DNA of 64,000 nucleotides from an uncultured Ruminococcus sp. (GCA_947627175.1 CANQVA010000003.1:107252-171251), one strand, 5' to 3'; numbered from the stretch's first letter, positions 45,803-55,649 are shown. Notes: generated by a model not told the origin, from the sequence alone. Program-made: numbers and translations.

Positions 45803-46816
45803 ATGTCAAAATCGCTGTATATTCCAAAGGGCTATAAGTCCGCCCTCAATCTGAGAGAAACACAGCACGCTATCAAGTACATCAAGGACGTTTTCCAGCA
45901 GGCACTTTCTTTTGCCCTGACACTTGACCGTGTGTCCGCTCCGCTCATTGTAAAAAAAGGCAATGGCATCAACGACGACCTCAACGGCGTTGAAAGAAAA
46001 GTTGATTTCACAATCAAGGAAATTGGCGGAAGTGAAGCGGAAGTTGTTCAGTCACTCGCAAAGTGGAAGAGAATGGCTCTTTATCGTTACGGTTATCAGC
46101 CTAATGAGGGTATTTATACTGATATGAACGCTATCAGACGTGACGACGACACCGACAACACTCATTCAATTTTTGTTGACCAATGGGACTGGGAAAAAGT
46201 TATCACCCGTGAACAGAGAAATGTTGAATTTCTCAAGGAAACTGTAAAAAGCGTTGTAAAAGCAGTTTCTTATGTAAAAAGAAAAGTAGGTCTGCGTTAT
46301 CCTGTAATTGCGGGAACGGTTTGTGAAGATGTTTTCTTTATTACAACTCAGGAACTTGAAAATATGTTCCCCGACAAAACACCAAAAGAACGTGAACGCC
46401 TTATAACTAAAGAACACAAGACTGTTTTCATAATGCAAATAGGCGGACTTCTTGCAAGCGGTCAGAAACATGACGGCAGAGCCCCCGACTATGACGACTG
46501 GTCACTTAATGGTGATATTTTCGTATGGAATGAAGTTCTTGACAACGCCCTTGAAATTTCCTCAATGGGTATACGTGTTGACGAAATTTCCCTTAAAAAA
46601 CAACTTGCCGAAGCAGGTGCAGAGGACAGAATGCAATATGAATATCACAAGATGATTGCAGACGGAACACTCCCCCTCACAATTGGCGGAGGTATCGGAC
46701 AGTCAAGACTTTGTATGTTTTTACTTGAAAAGGCACATATCGGCGAAGTACAGTCATCAATCTGGAGTGATGAAATGATTGCGGAATGTGCTGAAAACGG
46801 AATAACACTCCTTTAA
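45803..46816 (+). CDS. asnA: Aspartate-ammonia ligase (AsnA type)
   Basis: A 337-residue AsnA, which makes asparagine from aspartate, ammonium and ATP. It belongs to the class II synthetase fold. Seen are KVDFTIKEIGGSEAEVVQSLAKWKR (near residues 53-77), DQWDWEKVI near 128, and GGGIGQSRLCMFLLEKAHIGEVQ near 295-317. Length is normal. AAAGGAATG precedes the start. It lies behind asnS under the same Asn T-box, so asparagine supply and tRNA charging are controlled together. Confidence 0.96.
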   Translation: MSKSLYIPKGYKSALNLRETQHAIKYIKDVFQQALSFALTLDRVSAPLIVKKGNGINDDLNGVERKVDFTIKEIGGSEAEVVQSLAKWKRMALYRYGYQPNEGIYTDMNAIRRDDDTDNTHSIFVDQWDWEKVITREQRNVEFLKETVKSVVKAVSYVKRKVGLRYPVIAGTVCEDVFFITTQELENMFPDKTPKERERLITKEHKTVFIMQIGGLLASGQKHDGRAPDYDDWSLNGDIFVWNEVLDNALEISSMGIRVDEISLKKQLAEAGAEDRMQYEYHKMIADGTLPLTIGGGIGQSRLCMFLLEKAHIGEVQSSIWSDEMIAECAENGITLL

Positions 46817-46829
46817 AGTACATAAAAAA

Positions 46830-47143
46830 ATGGACGATAAATTCCGTTTATTTGAAAACCGGTTCAAATCACAAAAAAACAGATGGGCAGATATTGGAAT
46901 TACAGTCAAAAAAGCATCATATGAAAAAGCCACGAAAATGTATTATCAGAATTATAGAATTGAACTTATTGCCGAAAACAGTGAGGGTACAATAACACTT
47001 TTTGAAAGTAACGGCTGTTATTGGGTTGACTTTGAATGTGTTAATTTTGATAAAGATGATATTTCTGTCAATCTGTCATTGACTTTGAAAATATTGACGA
47101 TATTTCCGACTGTCTGGAAAAACTTGAAAAAATTATGATATAA
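46830..47143 (+). pseudogene. Small frameshifted gene downstream of asnA
   Basis: The frame from ATG 46830 reads well to about codon 79 (a MDDKFRLFENRFKSQKNRWA start, later WVDFECVNFDKDD), and then runs on in an unlikely tail to a stop at 47138. A shift of -1 near 47060-47069 restores a much better acidic C-terminus (QSVIDFENIDDISDCLEKLE) ending at TAA 47141-47143. This pattern points to a one-base indel in a real gene of about 104 residues, or to a sequence error. The family is not recognised; it recalls small immunity-type or unknown proteins. No good ribosome binding site is seen, so it may depend on coupling to asnA. Confidence 0.55.
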
Positions 47144-47164
47144 CGCCGATTTTACGGCATAAAA

Positions 47165-47195
47165 AAAGTCCCTGTAAAAAGGGACTTTATTTTTT
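47165..47195. terminator. Bidirectional terminator
   Basis: AAAGTCCCT (47165-47173) pairs perfectly with AGGGACTTT (47180-47188). A T run follows on the plus strand and an A run precedes it, so it can end both the asnS-asnA transcript and the convergent thi operon. Confidence 0.9.
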
Positions 47196-48508
47196 TACTT
47201 TTCGGAACAGAACTCGACTTTTTCGCCGTTGAGAATCATATTTGTTGTACGTACTGCACACATTTTTCCGCACATTGAACAGGTGTGACGGTCTGACGGC
47301 GGTGTACTTTCAAAATAATTACGAGCTTTTTCGCCGTCAATGGCAATGTCAAACATTTTTTCCCAGTCAACCGCATGGCGTGCTTCTGCCATAGCGTTGT
47401 CGGGGTCTGTAGCGTGCGGAATACCTTTTGCAATGTCTGCGGCGTGTGCGGCAATACGGCTTGCAATAATGCCCTCTTTAACGTCGTTTATGTCGGGTAA
47501 TCTCAGATGTTCGGCAGGAGTTACATAACAAAGGAAATCAGCACCGTTTGCTGCTGCAATTGCTCCGCCTATAGCAGAAGTTATATGGTCATAACCCGGT
47601 GCAATATCAGTGACGAGAGGGCCTAACACATAAAAAGGTGCATTGTGGCAAATTCTTTTCTGTATTTTCATATTTGCGGCAATTTCATTCATAGCCATAT
47701 GCCCCGGCCCCTCAACCATTACTTGTACATCTTTCGCCCATGCTCTTTCAGTTAAAGCACCAAGTTCAATAAGTTCTGAAATTTGACCGGCATCTGTTGA
47801 ATCATCAATACAGCCCGGACGGAGTGCATCGCCAAGACTTATTGTAACATCATATTCACGTAGAATGTCAAGTACTTCATCATAGTATTCATAGAACGGA
47901 TTTTCATTGCCTGTCATCATAACCCATGCAAAAAGAAGTGAACCGCCACGTGATACTATATTCATTTTTCGCTTGTCACGCATAAACGCCTCAATTGCAC
48001 GTTTATTTATTCCTGCGTGTATCGTCATAAAATCAACACCGTTTTCAGCGTGTGCCCTTACGACTTTAAGAAAATCATCAGCAGTAATTTCAAGTAGATC
48101 CTTTTCAAGATAACCTATTGCATCATACATAGGTACAGTGCCAATCATTGCAGGAGATTTTTCAATAAGCTGTGTGCGGAAAGTATTTGTCTTGCCGTAG
48201 TTGCTTAAATCCATTATAGCGTCTGCACCGTACTTTATAGCCATATCAACTTTTTTCATCTCGTTGTCGTAATTGTTACAGTCGCCCGAAATTCCAAGAT
48301 TTACATTTATTTTTGTCCTCATGTGTGAACCTATTCCCTCGGGTGAAATTGATTTGTGCCTTATATTGCACGGTATACAGACTTCACCTTTCGCAATAAG
48401 TTCACAAAGTTCCTGTTCGCTGATGTATTCTTTTTTTGCGACAATTTTCATTTCAGGAGTAATAATGCCTTTTTTTGCCGCCTCCATTTGTGTTGCATAT
48501 TCTCTCAT
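47195..48508 (-). CDS. thiC: Phosphomethylpyrimidine synthase
   Basis: A 437-residue ThiC, a radical SAM enzyme that converts aminoimidazole ribotide to the HMP-P pyrimidine of thiamin. The C-terminal iron-sulfur cysteines are in [13 protein letters not shown] (spacing CX2CX3C). Other typical segments are [21 protein letters not shown] near 230-250 and [18 protein letters not shown] near 265-283. It is the shorter clostridial form without the N-terminal extension of E. coli ThiC. Its start overlaps the thiE-thiD gene by 4 nt. It is the last gene of the TPP-controlled operon. Confidence 0.96.
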   Translation of the reverse strand: MREYATQMEAAKKGIITPEMKIVAKKEYISEQELCELIAKGEVCIPCNIRHKSISPEGIGSHMRTKINVNLGISGDCNNYDNEMKKVDMAIKYGADAIMDLSNYGKTNTFRTQLIEKSPAMIGTVPMYDAIGYLEKDLLEITADDFLKVVRAHAENGVDFMTIHAGINKRAIEAFMRDKRKMNIVSRGGSLLFAWVMMTGNENPFYEYYDEVLDILREYDVTISLGDALRPGCIDDSTDAGQISELIELGALTERAWAKDVQVMVEGPGHMAMNEIAANMKIQKRICHNAPFYVLGPLVTDIAPGYDHITSAIGGAIAAANGADFLCYVTPAEHLRLPDINDVKEGIIASRIAAHAADIAKGIPHATDPDNAMAEARHAVDWEKMFDIAIDGEKARNYFESTPPSDRHTCSMCGKMCAVRTTNMILNGEKVEFCSEK

Positions 48509-49983
48509 AAAACAGCTCTCTTTCTTATAATATTTTTTAATATATCAACTTCTGCTGACAAAAGATTCTCTTTACAGAATTTATGGTCAAGCATACCGTT
48601 CCCCTTACCTAAATTAAGACCCGATTCAAGGCAGGTATTTATAAATTGCTTTGCCTTATGAATTGAAGCATTCAAAGGATAACCTAAAGCAAAATTTGAT
48701 GCTATAGCACTTGACATTGTACAGCCTGTGCCGTGTGTATTCGGATTATCAATTTTTTTGCCCTCTAACCATAAATATTTTCCGTCTTTTTGATAAAGCA
48801 AATCATCTGCATTGTTTTCAAGATGACCGCCCTTGACAAGCACGTTACAGCCGTACTTTTCAGCAATAATTTTTGCCGATTCCTGCATACCTGCCAAACC
48901 ATCAATTTTTATGCCCGTTATGAGTTCAGCCTCGGGAATATTCGGTGTTACAATCCTTGCAATCGGAAAAAGTAAATCTTTCACTTTTTCGTAAGTCTGT
49001 TTATTACTCAAATCCGTCCCGCTTGTCGCAACTGCAACGGGGTCAACAACTATATTTTCAGCTTTCCAATATTTCAGGCGGTCTGCAATTATTTCCGCTG
49101 TTTCTGAATTTGAAATCATACCGATTTTTACAGCATCCGGTCTTATATCGCTGAAAATCATGTCAATCTGCTGTGCAACAAATTCAGGCGGTATATTGTG
49201 TATTGCTGAAATACCTGTTGTATTTTGTGCTGTAAGTGCTGTTATCGCACTCATAGCATAAACGCCGTGTGCCTGCATTGTTTTTATATCAGCTTGTATC
49301 CCTGCACCGCCTGAACAATCACTTCCTGCAATAGTCAGGGCGGTTCTTGTATTATAGACTTTATCCCACATTTCAGCAAGTTCTTTTGTAGCGGTGTATG
49401 GATTTTCAGTACCGAAAATTGCCGATACTACTGCAATTCCCTTGTTTCCACAGCCACGCAGTTCCCACATATTATTTTTTGTTATACCGCCTATTGCAAC
49501 GGCAGGAATTGTCACACTCCTGCATATTTCACGCAAATCATCGGGAGTAATTCTCACAGCATTTTTCTTTGTTGGTGACGGAAAAACCGCTCCCACGCCG
49601 ATATAATCCGCACCTTGTCTTGCAGCATTCTTTGCCTGCTCCACTGTTTTAGCGGTAGCACCTATAATAAAAGCCGTATCAGTATTTGCACGTATTTTAG
49701 CGACAGATTCATCTTCCAATCCGACGTGTACACCGTCCGCACCGCTTAATCTTGCGGCTTTCCAGTCGTCATTTACTATTAGTTTTACGCCGTGTTTATG
49801 GCATACGGGGACGATTTCAGCGGCGATTTTTGTAAGTTCCTCTGTACTGATATTTTTTTCACGGAGTTGTATTATAGTTGCTCCGCCTTGTATAGCAAGT
49901 TCAATGTGCAGTTTCATGTCCTTTCCTTTTAAACATTCCCTGTCGGTTATTGCGTAAATTTTCAGTTCATCGGGATTTCTCAT
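48505..49983 (-). CDS. thiE-thiD: ThiE-ThiD fusion (thiamin phosphate synthase / HMP-P kinase)
   Basis: A 492-residue two-domain protein. Residues 1-210 are ThiE, which joins the pyrimidine and thiazole to make thiamin phosphate ([10 protein letters not shown] start, [27 protein letters not shown], and [14 protein letters not shown]). Residues 213-490 are ThiD, which phosphorylates HMP and HMP-P ([20 protein letters not shown] near 213, and [18 protein letters not shown] near 414). Both domains look intact. The start overlaps the tenI-like gene by 17 nt, with AAAGGGGC upstream. The two activities are often separate genes. Confidence 0.95.
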   Translation of the reverse strand: MRNPDELKIYAITDRECLKGKDMKLHIELAIQGGATIIQLREKNISTEELTKIAAEIVPVCHKHGVKLIVNDDWKAARLSGADGVHVGLEDESVAKIRANTDTAFIIGATAKTVEQAKNAARQGADYIGVGAVFPSPTKKNAVRITPDDLREICRSVTIPAVAIGGITKNNMWELRGCGNKGIAVVSAIFGTENPYTATKELAEMWDKVYNTRTALTIAGSDCSGGAGIQADIKTMQAHGVYAMSAITALTAQNTTGISAIHNIPPEFVAQQIDMIFSDIRPDAVKIGMISNSETAEIIADRLKYWKAENIVVDPVAVATSGTDLSNKQTYEKVKDLLFPIARIVTPNIPEAELITGIKIDGLAGMQESAKIIAEKYGCNVLVKGGHLENNADDLLYQKDGKYLWLEGKKIDNPNTHGTGCTMSSAIASNFALGYPLNASIHKAKQFINTCLESGLNLGKGNGMLDHKFCKENLLSAEVDILKNIIRKRAVL

Positions 49984-50572
49984 TTGTTTCAGCCCCTTTC
50001 CTCAATTTTTCTATATATTCAGTAGGATTTTCACAAGTCATAAATCCGCTCATTATACAAGCTCCGTCTGCACCTGCTTGTACAATCTGACTTATATTAT
50101 CCTCATTTATTCCGCCTATTGCATACACGGGAATTTTCACCGCACTGCAAACCTGTTTCAGAAAATCAATTCCACGAGGTGCAAGACCTTTTTTGCAGTC
50201 TGTTTCAAAAATATGACCTGCTATAACATAATAAACACCCATTTTTTCAGCCTCTACAGCTTCTTCAACAGAATGAACCGAAACACCAACAACACGGAGA
50301 TAATTCATTTCACTCAAATGAATATGCCGTAACATCGGCATTGTAAAATGTGTATCACCCGATAAATCAGGGTAAAAATATCTACTGCACGGTACGCCGT
50401 ATCTATCGCTTATTTCAAGGACTTTTAACGCAAACTTGACATATTCCGTGTCACTGCAATCCTTGTCACGGAATATTATTCTGTCAGGTTTTGCAGATGC
50501 TATTTTTTCGATACGTGTCAAAAAATCTTCCCGACAAAGATTTTTGTCAGTTACACATATAATCTTAAACAT
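49967..50572 (-). CDS. tenI: TenI-like thiazole tautomerase, ThiE-related
   Basis: About 201 residues in the ThiE/TenI fold. The segment GHIFETDCKKGLAPRG near 132-147 is the TenI type, and the canonical ThiE pyrophosphate motifs are weaker than in the neighbouring fusion protein. B. subtilis TenI aromatises the thiazole phosphate tautomer, and that role is likely here because a full ThiE domain is encoded next door. I set the start at ATG 50572, which gives the usual FKIICVTDKN beginning; an ATG at 50584 exists. It overlaps thiH by 8 nt. Confidence 0.82.
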   Translation of the reverse strand: MFKIICVTDKNLCREDFLTRIEKIASAKPDRIIFRDKDCSDTEYVKFALKVLEISDRYGVPCSRYFYPDLSGDTHFTMPMLRHIHLSEMNYLRVVGVSVHSVEEAVEAEKMGVYYVIAGHIFETDCKKGLAPRGIDFLKQVCSAVKIPVYAIGGINEDNISQIVQAGADGACIMSGFMTCENPTEYIEKLRKGAETNEKSR

Positions 50573-51818
50573 AAATATAATCATTCAGCACTGGTTGTAA
50601 TCCTTCATCAGATATATCATTATACATCTGCTGAAAACTTCTTCCGTCGTTTATCTCAAACTGTTCATCACCCTCTGCCGAACTGTTCCCATTTCCCGTG
50701 TATTTGCTTTCATGGTCGCCGATACCTGTTGAAACTCCTGCTGATACCTTTGTAGCACATATTTTTACTATTCCATTTCTGAAACTTTCGCTTTCTCTTG
50801 ATGAAACAGTAATTCCGCAGAACGGAAGAAAAATTCTGTAAGCACACAGAACCTGACAAAGCTGTTTTTCATGAACGTCAAGCGGATTTATTTTGCCGTT
50901 ATTTATAATTGGTCTGAGTCTTGGACATGAAAGAGATATTTCCGCATGAGGATATTTTCTTTGCAAATAATAAATGTGTAATGCACTTGCAAAAGCGTCT
51001 TTTCTGAAATCGGAAAGTCCGAGAAGTGCTGAACAAGCTATTCCTCTCATACCGCCCATTAAAGCACGTTCTTGTGCCTCAAAGCGATAAGGGAAAATTC
51101 TCTTTCTTCCCATAAGATGAAGTTGTTCATAACGGTTACTGTCATATGTTTCCTGAAATACTGTAACATAATCAACACCGCATTCATGAAGATATTTATA
51201 TTCATCTGTATTTACCGGGTAAATCTCAATGCCTACCATACGGAAATATTTCCGTGCAAGTTTGCAGGCTTTTCCTATATATTCAATACTGCTCTTTGAA
51301 CGGCTTTCACCTGTAAGAATTAAAATCTCCTCCATACCGCTGTCAGCAATGACTTTCATTTCTTTTTCAATCTGTTCAATATCAAGTTTCATACGCTTTA
51401 TGTCATTGTAACAGTTGAAACCGCAGTAAACACAGTAATTTTCACAATAATTAGCTATATACAGAGGTGTAAAAAGATATACATTATTTCCGAAATGTTT
51501 TCTTGTTTCAAGCCTTGCCTTTTCCGCCATCTGTTCAAGAAAAGGTTCTGCTGACGGTGACAACAGTGCCTTAAAGTCCTCAATTGTACATCGTTCATGT
51601 TCAAGGGCGGACTTTACGTCTTTTGCCGTATATGAATTATAATCATAATTATTCATAGAAGTAATTACTTTATGACGAATATCAGATTTAATTTGTTCCA
51701 TGCCGTCCATGTATTCCATGTGATTTATACGGGCTGACGGATTATTTTCAAGTTCATGCTTTTTTTTCAGAGCCGTTTCGGAAAGTTTATCAGAATCTAC
51801 AAAATAATTATTCTCCAT
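50565..51818 (-). CDS. thiH: 2-iminoacetate synthase (radical SAM)
   Basis: A 417-residue ThiH, which splits tyrosine to give dehydroglycine for the thiazole ring. The radical SAM cluster is CENYCVYC (spacing CX3CX2C, near residues 129-136). It contains an ILTGESRSKS segment, a later ISLSCPRLRP region and a C-terminal ThiH-type domain ending near a SFQQMYNDI segment. It lies directly between thiG and tenI. In strict anaerobes ThiH replaces the oxygen-dependent ThiO, which agrees with an anaerobic host. Confidence 0.95.
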   Translation of the reverse strand: MENNYFVDSDKLSETALKKKHELENNPSARINHMEYMDGMEQIKSDIRHKVITSMNNYDYNSYTAKDVKSALEHERCTIEDFKALLSPSAEPFLEQMAEKARLETRKHFGNNVYLFTPLYIANYCENYCVYCGFNCYNDIKRMKLDIEQIEKEMKVIADSGMEEILILTGESRSKSSIEYIGKACKLARKYFRMVGIEIYPVNTDEYKYLHECGVDYVTVFQETYDSNRYEQLHLMGRKRIFPYRFEAQERALMGGMRGIACSALLGLSDFRKDAFASALHIYYLQRKYPHAEISLSCPRLRPIINNGKINPLDVHEKQLCQVLCAYRIFLPFCGITVSSRESESFRNGIVKICATKVSAGVSTGIGDHESKYTGNGNSSAEGDEQFEINDGRSFQQMYNDISDEGLQPVLNDYIYV

Positions 51819-51827
51819 AATATCACC

Positions 51828-52601
51828 TCAATCATGCAGAAATCCCGTAAGTGAATCAGATGCAGATGCACCCCTTGTAAGAACACGCCCTATGCCTGAA
51901 AGATAGGCTTTCCGCCCTGCTTCAACCGCCTGTTTGAACGCTTCCGCCATTAACGGCAAGTCACCTGACGTTGCAAGTGCAGTATTACACATTACAGCAG
52001 ATGCACCCATTTCCATAGCCTCACAAGCCTGCGACGGTCTGCCTATTCCTGCATCAACTATAACAGGCAATTCAATTTCATCAATCAGAATCTGTATGAA
52101 ATCTTTTGTTGAAAGTCCCTTGTTTGAACCTATCGGCGACGCAAGAGGCATTACAGCAGCCGCCCCGGCATTTACAAGTTCACGGGCGGTGTACAGGTCG
52201 GGATACATATAAGGCATTACAATAAAACCCTCTTTTGCAAGAATTTCTGTTGCCTTTACTGTTTCATAATTGTCGGGAAGAAGATACTTACTGTCACGCA
52301 TAATTTCAATTTTTACAAAATCACCGCACCCCAATTCTCTTGCAAGACGTGCAATTCTTACTGCCTCATCGGCATTTCTTGCTCCGGAAGTATTCGGTAG
52401 AAGTGTGACACCCTCCGGAATGTAATCAAGAATGTTTTCATGTTCTTTTGAGTTTGCACGGCGTACCGCAAGTGTTATTATTTCCGCACCTGCATATCTG
52501 ACTGCCGCTTCAATAAGATTAAGCGAATATTTTCCCGAACCGAGTATAAATCTTGATTTAAATTCATGTCCGCCCAGTATAAAATTATCATTGCTTTTCA
52601 T
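51828..52601 (-). CDS. thiG: Thiazole synthase
   Basis: A 257-residue ThiG, which makes the thiazole phosphate from deoxyxylulose phosphate, dehydroglycine and ThiS thiocarboxylate. The barrel contains [20 protein letters not shown], a [20 protein letters not shown] region (near 95-114, with the conserved Lys), [12 protein letters not shown] and [19 protein letters not shown]. It ends one short linker before thiH. The thiF stop lies 12 nt upstream of its start. Confidence 0.96.
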   Translation of the reverse strand: MKSNDNFILGGHEFKSRFILGSGKYSLNLIEAAVRYAGAEIITLAVRRANSKEHENILDYIPEGVTLLPNTSGARNADEAVRIARLARELGCGDFVKIEIMRDSKYLLPDNYETVKATEILAKEGFIVMPYMYPDLYTARELVNAGAAAVMPLASPIGSNKGLSTKDFIQILIDEIELPVIVDAGIGRPSQACEAMEMGASAVMCNTALATSGDLPLMAEAFKQAVEAGRKAYLSGIGRVLTRGASASDSLTGFLHD

Positions 52602-52613
52602 TTCAAATTCTCC

Positions 52614-53249
52614 TTATGCATCATATTTTCCCGAAATAATACGTAATATCATATTTGCCTGATGTCCGGCACATATCATTACTCTTGACGAATAAAGCCC
52701 CGTGTTGTCCGCAACGTCATTTTCACCATCACCGCATATATAGAAATTTTTCATAACTCTGCGTGTTTTTATAGTATTCGCTGAATAAAGCCCCGCCATT
52801 CCCGAACCGCATACAAGATATTTTTCAGGAAATTTTTCAAGTACACAGTTTGCAAGTACCGCTTTTGATTCAGCATCATCAAAAGCCTCACAGACAATAT
52901 CACAGTCTTTCAGAATTTCAGATATATTGTTTTCGTCAAGTCTGACACAGTCCGCAGTAATTTTACAGTATGGTGCAATATGTGACAATGTTTCTTTCAA
53001 AGCATCAGTTTTATACATTCCGATTTGTTCCGAAAAATACTGTTGGCGATTAAGATTTGATATGTCAACCCTGTCAAAATCAATAATATGAATATTTCCT
53101 ACTCCTGCACGGGCAAGCGAAATTGATATATTTGAACCGAGACCGCCTATTCCGCAGACCGCAACAGTCGCAGATGATACTTTTTTCTGAAAATCCGCAC
53201 CGTGACGTTCTGCAAGTGCGTTGTAAATTTCATTTTCTGACGGCATCAT
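52614..53249 (-). CDS. thiF: ThiS adenylyltransferase ThiF
   Basis: A 211-residue E1-like enzyme that adenylates the ThiS C-terminus. The nucleotide loop is VCGIGGLGSNISISLARAGVG near residues 31-51, followed by IIDFDRVDISNLNRQQYF near 55-72 (metal-binding Asp and Arg finger), and a late GMAGLYSANTI segment. It is the shorter clostridial form of about 200 residues, and the CxxC zinc pair of the longer forms is not obvious. It lies between thiS and thiG. Confidence 0.93.
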   Translation of the reverse strand: MMPSENEIYNALAERHGADFQKKVSSATVAVCGIGGLGSNISISLARAGVGNIHIIDFDRVDISNLNRQQYFSEQIGMYKTDALKETLSHIAPYCKITADCVRLDENNISEILKDCDIVCEAFDDAESKAVLANCVLEKFPEKYLVCGSGMAGLYSANTIKTRRVMKNFYICGDGENDVADNTGLYSSRVMICAGHQANMILRIISGKYDA

Positions 53250-53255
53250 AAATTA

Positions 53256-53447
53256 TCAGCCCCCACCTACAAAACGTACTATTTCGAGTTTGTCACCGTC
53301 TGAAACAGAAGTATTTACATACTCTGCTTTCGGCACTATATTTTCATTAAGTTCCACGGCAACACGTTTTTCACCGTATCCGAGAAATTCAAGCAGTTCA
53401 GTGACTGTTCCCGAAAAATCAATTTTTTCTCCGTTTACTGTTATCAT
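53256..53447 (-). CDS. thiS: Sulfur carrier protein ThiS
   Basis: A 63-residue ubiquitin-like protein. The C-terminus ends FVGGG, matching the Gly-Gly end that is adenylated and thiocarboxylated. The NGEKIDF start and [12 protein letters not shown] centre are typical. It is the first gene after the TPP riboswitch, with AGGAGATAT as the ribosome binding site, and is 6 nt before thiF. Confidence 0.94.
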   Translation of the reverse strand: MITVNGEKIDFSGTVTELLEFLGYGEKRVAVELNENIVPKAEYVNTSVSDGDKLEIVRFVGGG

Positions 53448-53460
53448 AATTATATCTCCT

Positions 53461-53496
53461 CAAAACAAAAGAGAACTGCTATAATAAACGCAGTTC
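53461..53496 (-). terminator. TPP-controlled terminator before thiS
   Basis: On the minus strand, GAACTGC (53496-53490) pairs with GCAGTTC (53479-53473) across a 10-nt loop, followed by TCTTTTGTTTTG. It lies between the TPP aptamer and thiS, as expected of the expression platform. Confidence 0.82.
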
Positions 53497-53536
53497 CCTT
53501 ATTGCACTTAAAATTATATTTTACAAGTACATTTTC

Positions 53537-53622
53537 AGGCTTCCTACGTTGGCATTATCCAAATCAGGTCAAAGGGTCGGAACGAACAAGTTCCCTCTCA
53601 GCGTGTCTGCACGCTCCCCTGT
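53537..53622 (-). promoter_or_regulatory. TPP riboswitch (Thi-box)
   Basis: On the minus strand the region holds the conserved THI element: ACAGGGGAGC, then GCTGAGAGGG, ACCCTTTGACCTGAT, GGATAATGCCAACG and the closing GTAGGAAGCCTG. The order and spacing are those of the TPP aptamer. It precedes a terminator and the thiS-to-thiC operon, so thiamin pyrophosphate should switch the operon off. Confidence 0.95.
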
Positions 53623-53632
53623 CTTTAAAAAT

Positions 53633-53661
53633 ATTGTATCATTTTTTCAGATAAAAGTCAA
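53633..53661 (-). promoter_or_regulatory. Promoter of the thi operon
   Basis: On the minus strand, TTGACT (53661-53656) and TACAAT (53638-53633) are exactly 17 nt apart, with TG before the -10. The -35 overlaps the metG stop codon (53658-53660), so the promoter is partly inside the upstream gene. Confidence 0.75.
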
Positions 53662-55649
53662 GTTTCAAACTGACTTTCATGACGTGTAAAGAAATCAGTG
53701 CGTGGCGGTAAAAATTTGAGTTTATGGTTTTTTCCCGTGAAATATGTCAGCGGTTCAAAAATATTATCCCATGACCATATACTTTCATCAACCTGCAAAT
53801 ACTCACGGAGTTTTTCTGTACCGAATGGTGCCATAGGGTGAAGAAGTACACCTGCAATTCTGATAATATAGAAAAGATTTGCAAGAGCCTGATAAAGTTT
53901 TTCCTTATCCTCTGCATCTAATGTAACATTTTTTGACATATACTTACTGCCATTTCTTATATAGCTGTCAAGAACGTAAGTACACTGATGAAATGCGAAT
54001 TTTGACATATGGCGTTCATACTCAAAAACAGCCTTTTCTGCCTCCTGCACAAATTTTTCTTCAGGTGCAGCAGACGGCATTATTCCGTCAAATTCTTTCT
54101 GAACGGTATAGAAAGCAGTACGAATCATTCTGTTGAATACATTTGACAATAACAGTCCGTCCTTTACAACGGGGTCACTGTCTTCCGGTTTTGCAAGCGG
54201 ATTGTACGGTTTCGGCATAAAGCTGACTGAACGCTGTCCCAGACCAAGACCCAACCAATGCATACGGAGTTGTTCAGGCGTATAATAATTAAGAAGGTCA
54301 TCTGCCATAGGCGGTTTTACATCACCTGAACTTGATGCTTTTTTGTCAAGGAAAAGTATATGATGATTTGCGACAATAATCGGCATCTGTAATTCACCGT
54401 CCGGAACATCGGCAGTTTTTTCGGTGCTTTCCTGTTGTGCCATCCACATTGCAGGTTCTGCGATTCCATAGAAATAAATATTGTCCTGTCCGATAAACTG
54501 ATAAACTTTAGATTCTTTACTGCACCAGTAGTCTTTCCACTCATCACGATTTCTTCCACACTGTTCAAGATAAGTCTGTGTAAACGATATAGGAGCCCAT
54601 AACGATTCAGGCCATACCCACACTGTAAGACCGTCCGCACCCTCCATTACAGGAGCAGGAACTCCCCACTCAATATTGCCTGTAAGACGGAACGGAACGA
54701 GCGTTTTTCCCGTGCGGTATCGTATGCCGTTTTCAGTAAGAACAGCACAAGCCTTGTCACAGTCGGGAAGATTGTTAAATTCTATCGTAAATGACGGCTT
54801 TTTCTTTTCCTCAATGTATTTATGTTCAGGGAGAGTGTTTTTAAGTTCATTATATTTTTCTTCAAATTCCCTCTTTACATAAATTACAGGCGGTTTCAGA
54901 AATTCAGATATAGTTTTCCATACAACAGGGCGTATGCTCTTATCTTTTTTCATTTCCTCAACCCACTCCTGCAACAGCTTTTCATAATCACGAAGTCTGA
55001 AATACCAGTTTGTGACGGGTTTCATAGTAGGTTTTTCACCGGTGAGTGTACTTACAGGATTTATGAGATTTTCGGGCATATACTGATGTCCCAAATCACA
55101 CTCATCTGCATAGCCCTTTTCAGATGTACAACCTTCAACGGGGCATTTGCCTATAACTTGCCTACCGTTCAGAAAAACGCCTGCTTTTTCGTCAAAAAAC
55201 TGCATAGTGGTGATGCGGTCAAGCTGTCCTTTTTTGTATAGAGAACTTATAAACCAATCCGAAACTTCTGCGTGTATTTCCTTAGAACGTCCCAATCCTG
55301 AAGCCGCAAACAGGTCAGGGGAAATTGCGTAAGCGTCAAGTGTAGCCTGCTGTCTGTCGTGGTTACGCTGAACAAATTCTTCAAGACTACCTTCAAATTC
55401 GCCCTTATTTACTTTTACTCTCCAACCCTCCGCAATAGGTGAACCGTAACAGTCCGTACCGCCTACAAATATAACATTTTCCTTGCCGATACGGTCACGG
55501 AGAAATCTTGCAAAAGTGTCCGCAAAAACGAACATTCCGCCGACATGACCGAAATGCAGTTCCTTGTTTCCGTAAGGCATACCGCCCGTAATAACTGCAC
55601 GTTTCGGAAACTGTGGACGTGGTATTTCTTTATTTTTCTTGTCTGCCAT
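53658..55649 (-). CDS. metG: Methionyl-tRNA synthetase, atypical
   Basis: A 663-residue class I synthetase of the MetRS group. The HIGH motif is HFGH (residues 32-35) after MPYGNKE, and a zinc-type set with Cys 169, 174, 184 and His 188 lies in the connective region. The usual KMSKS is replaced by KASSSG at 437-442. The C-terminal dimer domain is absent; the anticodon-binding helices (about 495-640) are present. It may be a true MetRS of a divergent clostridial type, or a second copy of altered use. It follows gltX by 15 nt. Confidence 0.85.
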   Translation of the reverse strand: MADKKNKEIPRPQFPKRAVITGGMPYGNKELHFGHVGGMFVFADTFARFLRDRIGKENVIFVGGTDCYGSPIAEGWRVKVNKGEFEGSLEEFVQRNHDRQQATLDAYAISPDLFAASGLGRSKEIHAEVSDWFISSLYKKGQLDRITTMQFFDEKAGVFLNGRQVIGKCPVEGCTSEKGYADECDLGHQYMPENLINPVSTLTGEKPTMKPVTNWYFRLRDYEKLLQEWVEEMKKDKSIRPVVWKTISEFLKPPVIYVKREFEEKYNELKNTLPEHKYIEEKKKPSFTIEFNNLPDCDKACAVLTENGIRYRTGKTLVPFRLTGNIEWGVPAPVMEGADGLTVWVWPESLWAPISFTQTYLEQCGRNRDEWKDYWCSKESKVYQFIGQDNIYFYGIAEPAMWMAQQESTEKTADVPDGELQMPIIVANHHILFLDKKASSSGDVKPPMADDLLNYYTPEQLRMHWLGLGLGQRSVSFMPKPYNPLAKPEDSDPVVKDGLLLSNVFNRMIRTAFYTVQKEFDGIMPSAAPEEKFVQEAEKAVFEYERHMSKFAFHQCTYVLDSYIRNGSKYMSKNVTLDAEDKEKLYQALANLFYIIRIAGVLLHPMAPFGTEKLREYLQVDESIWSWDNIFEPLTYFTGKNHKLKFLPPRTDFFTRHESQFET

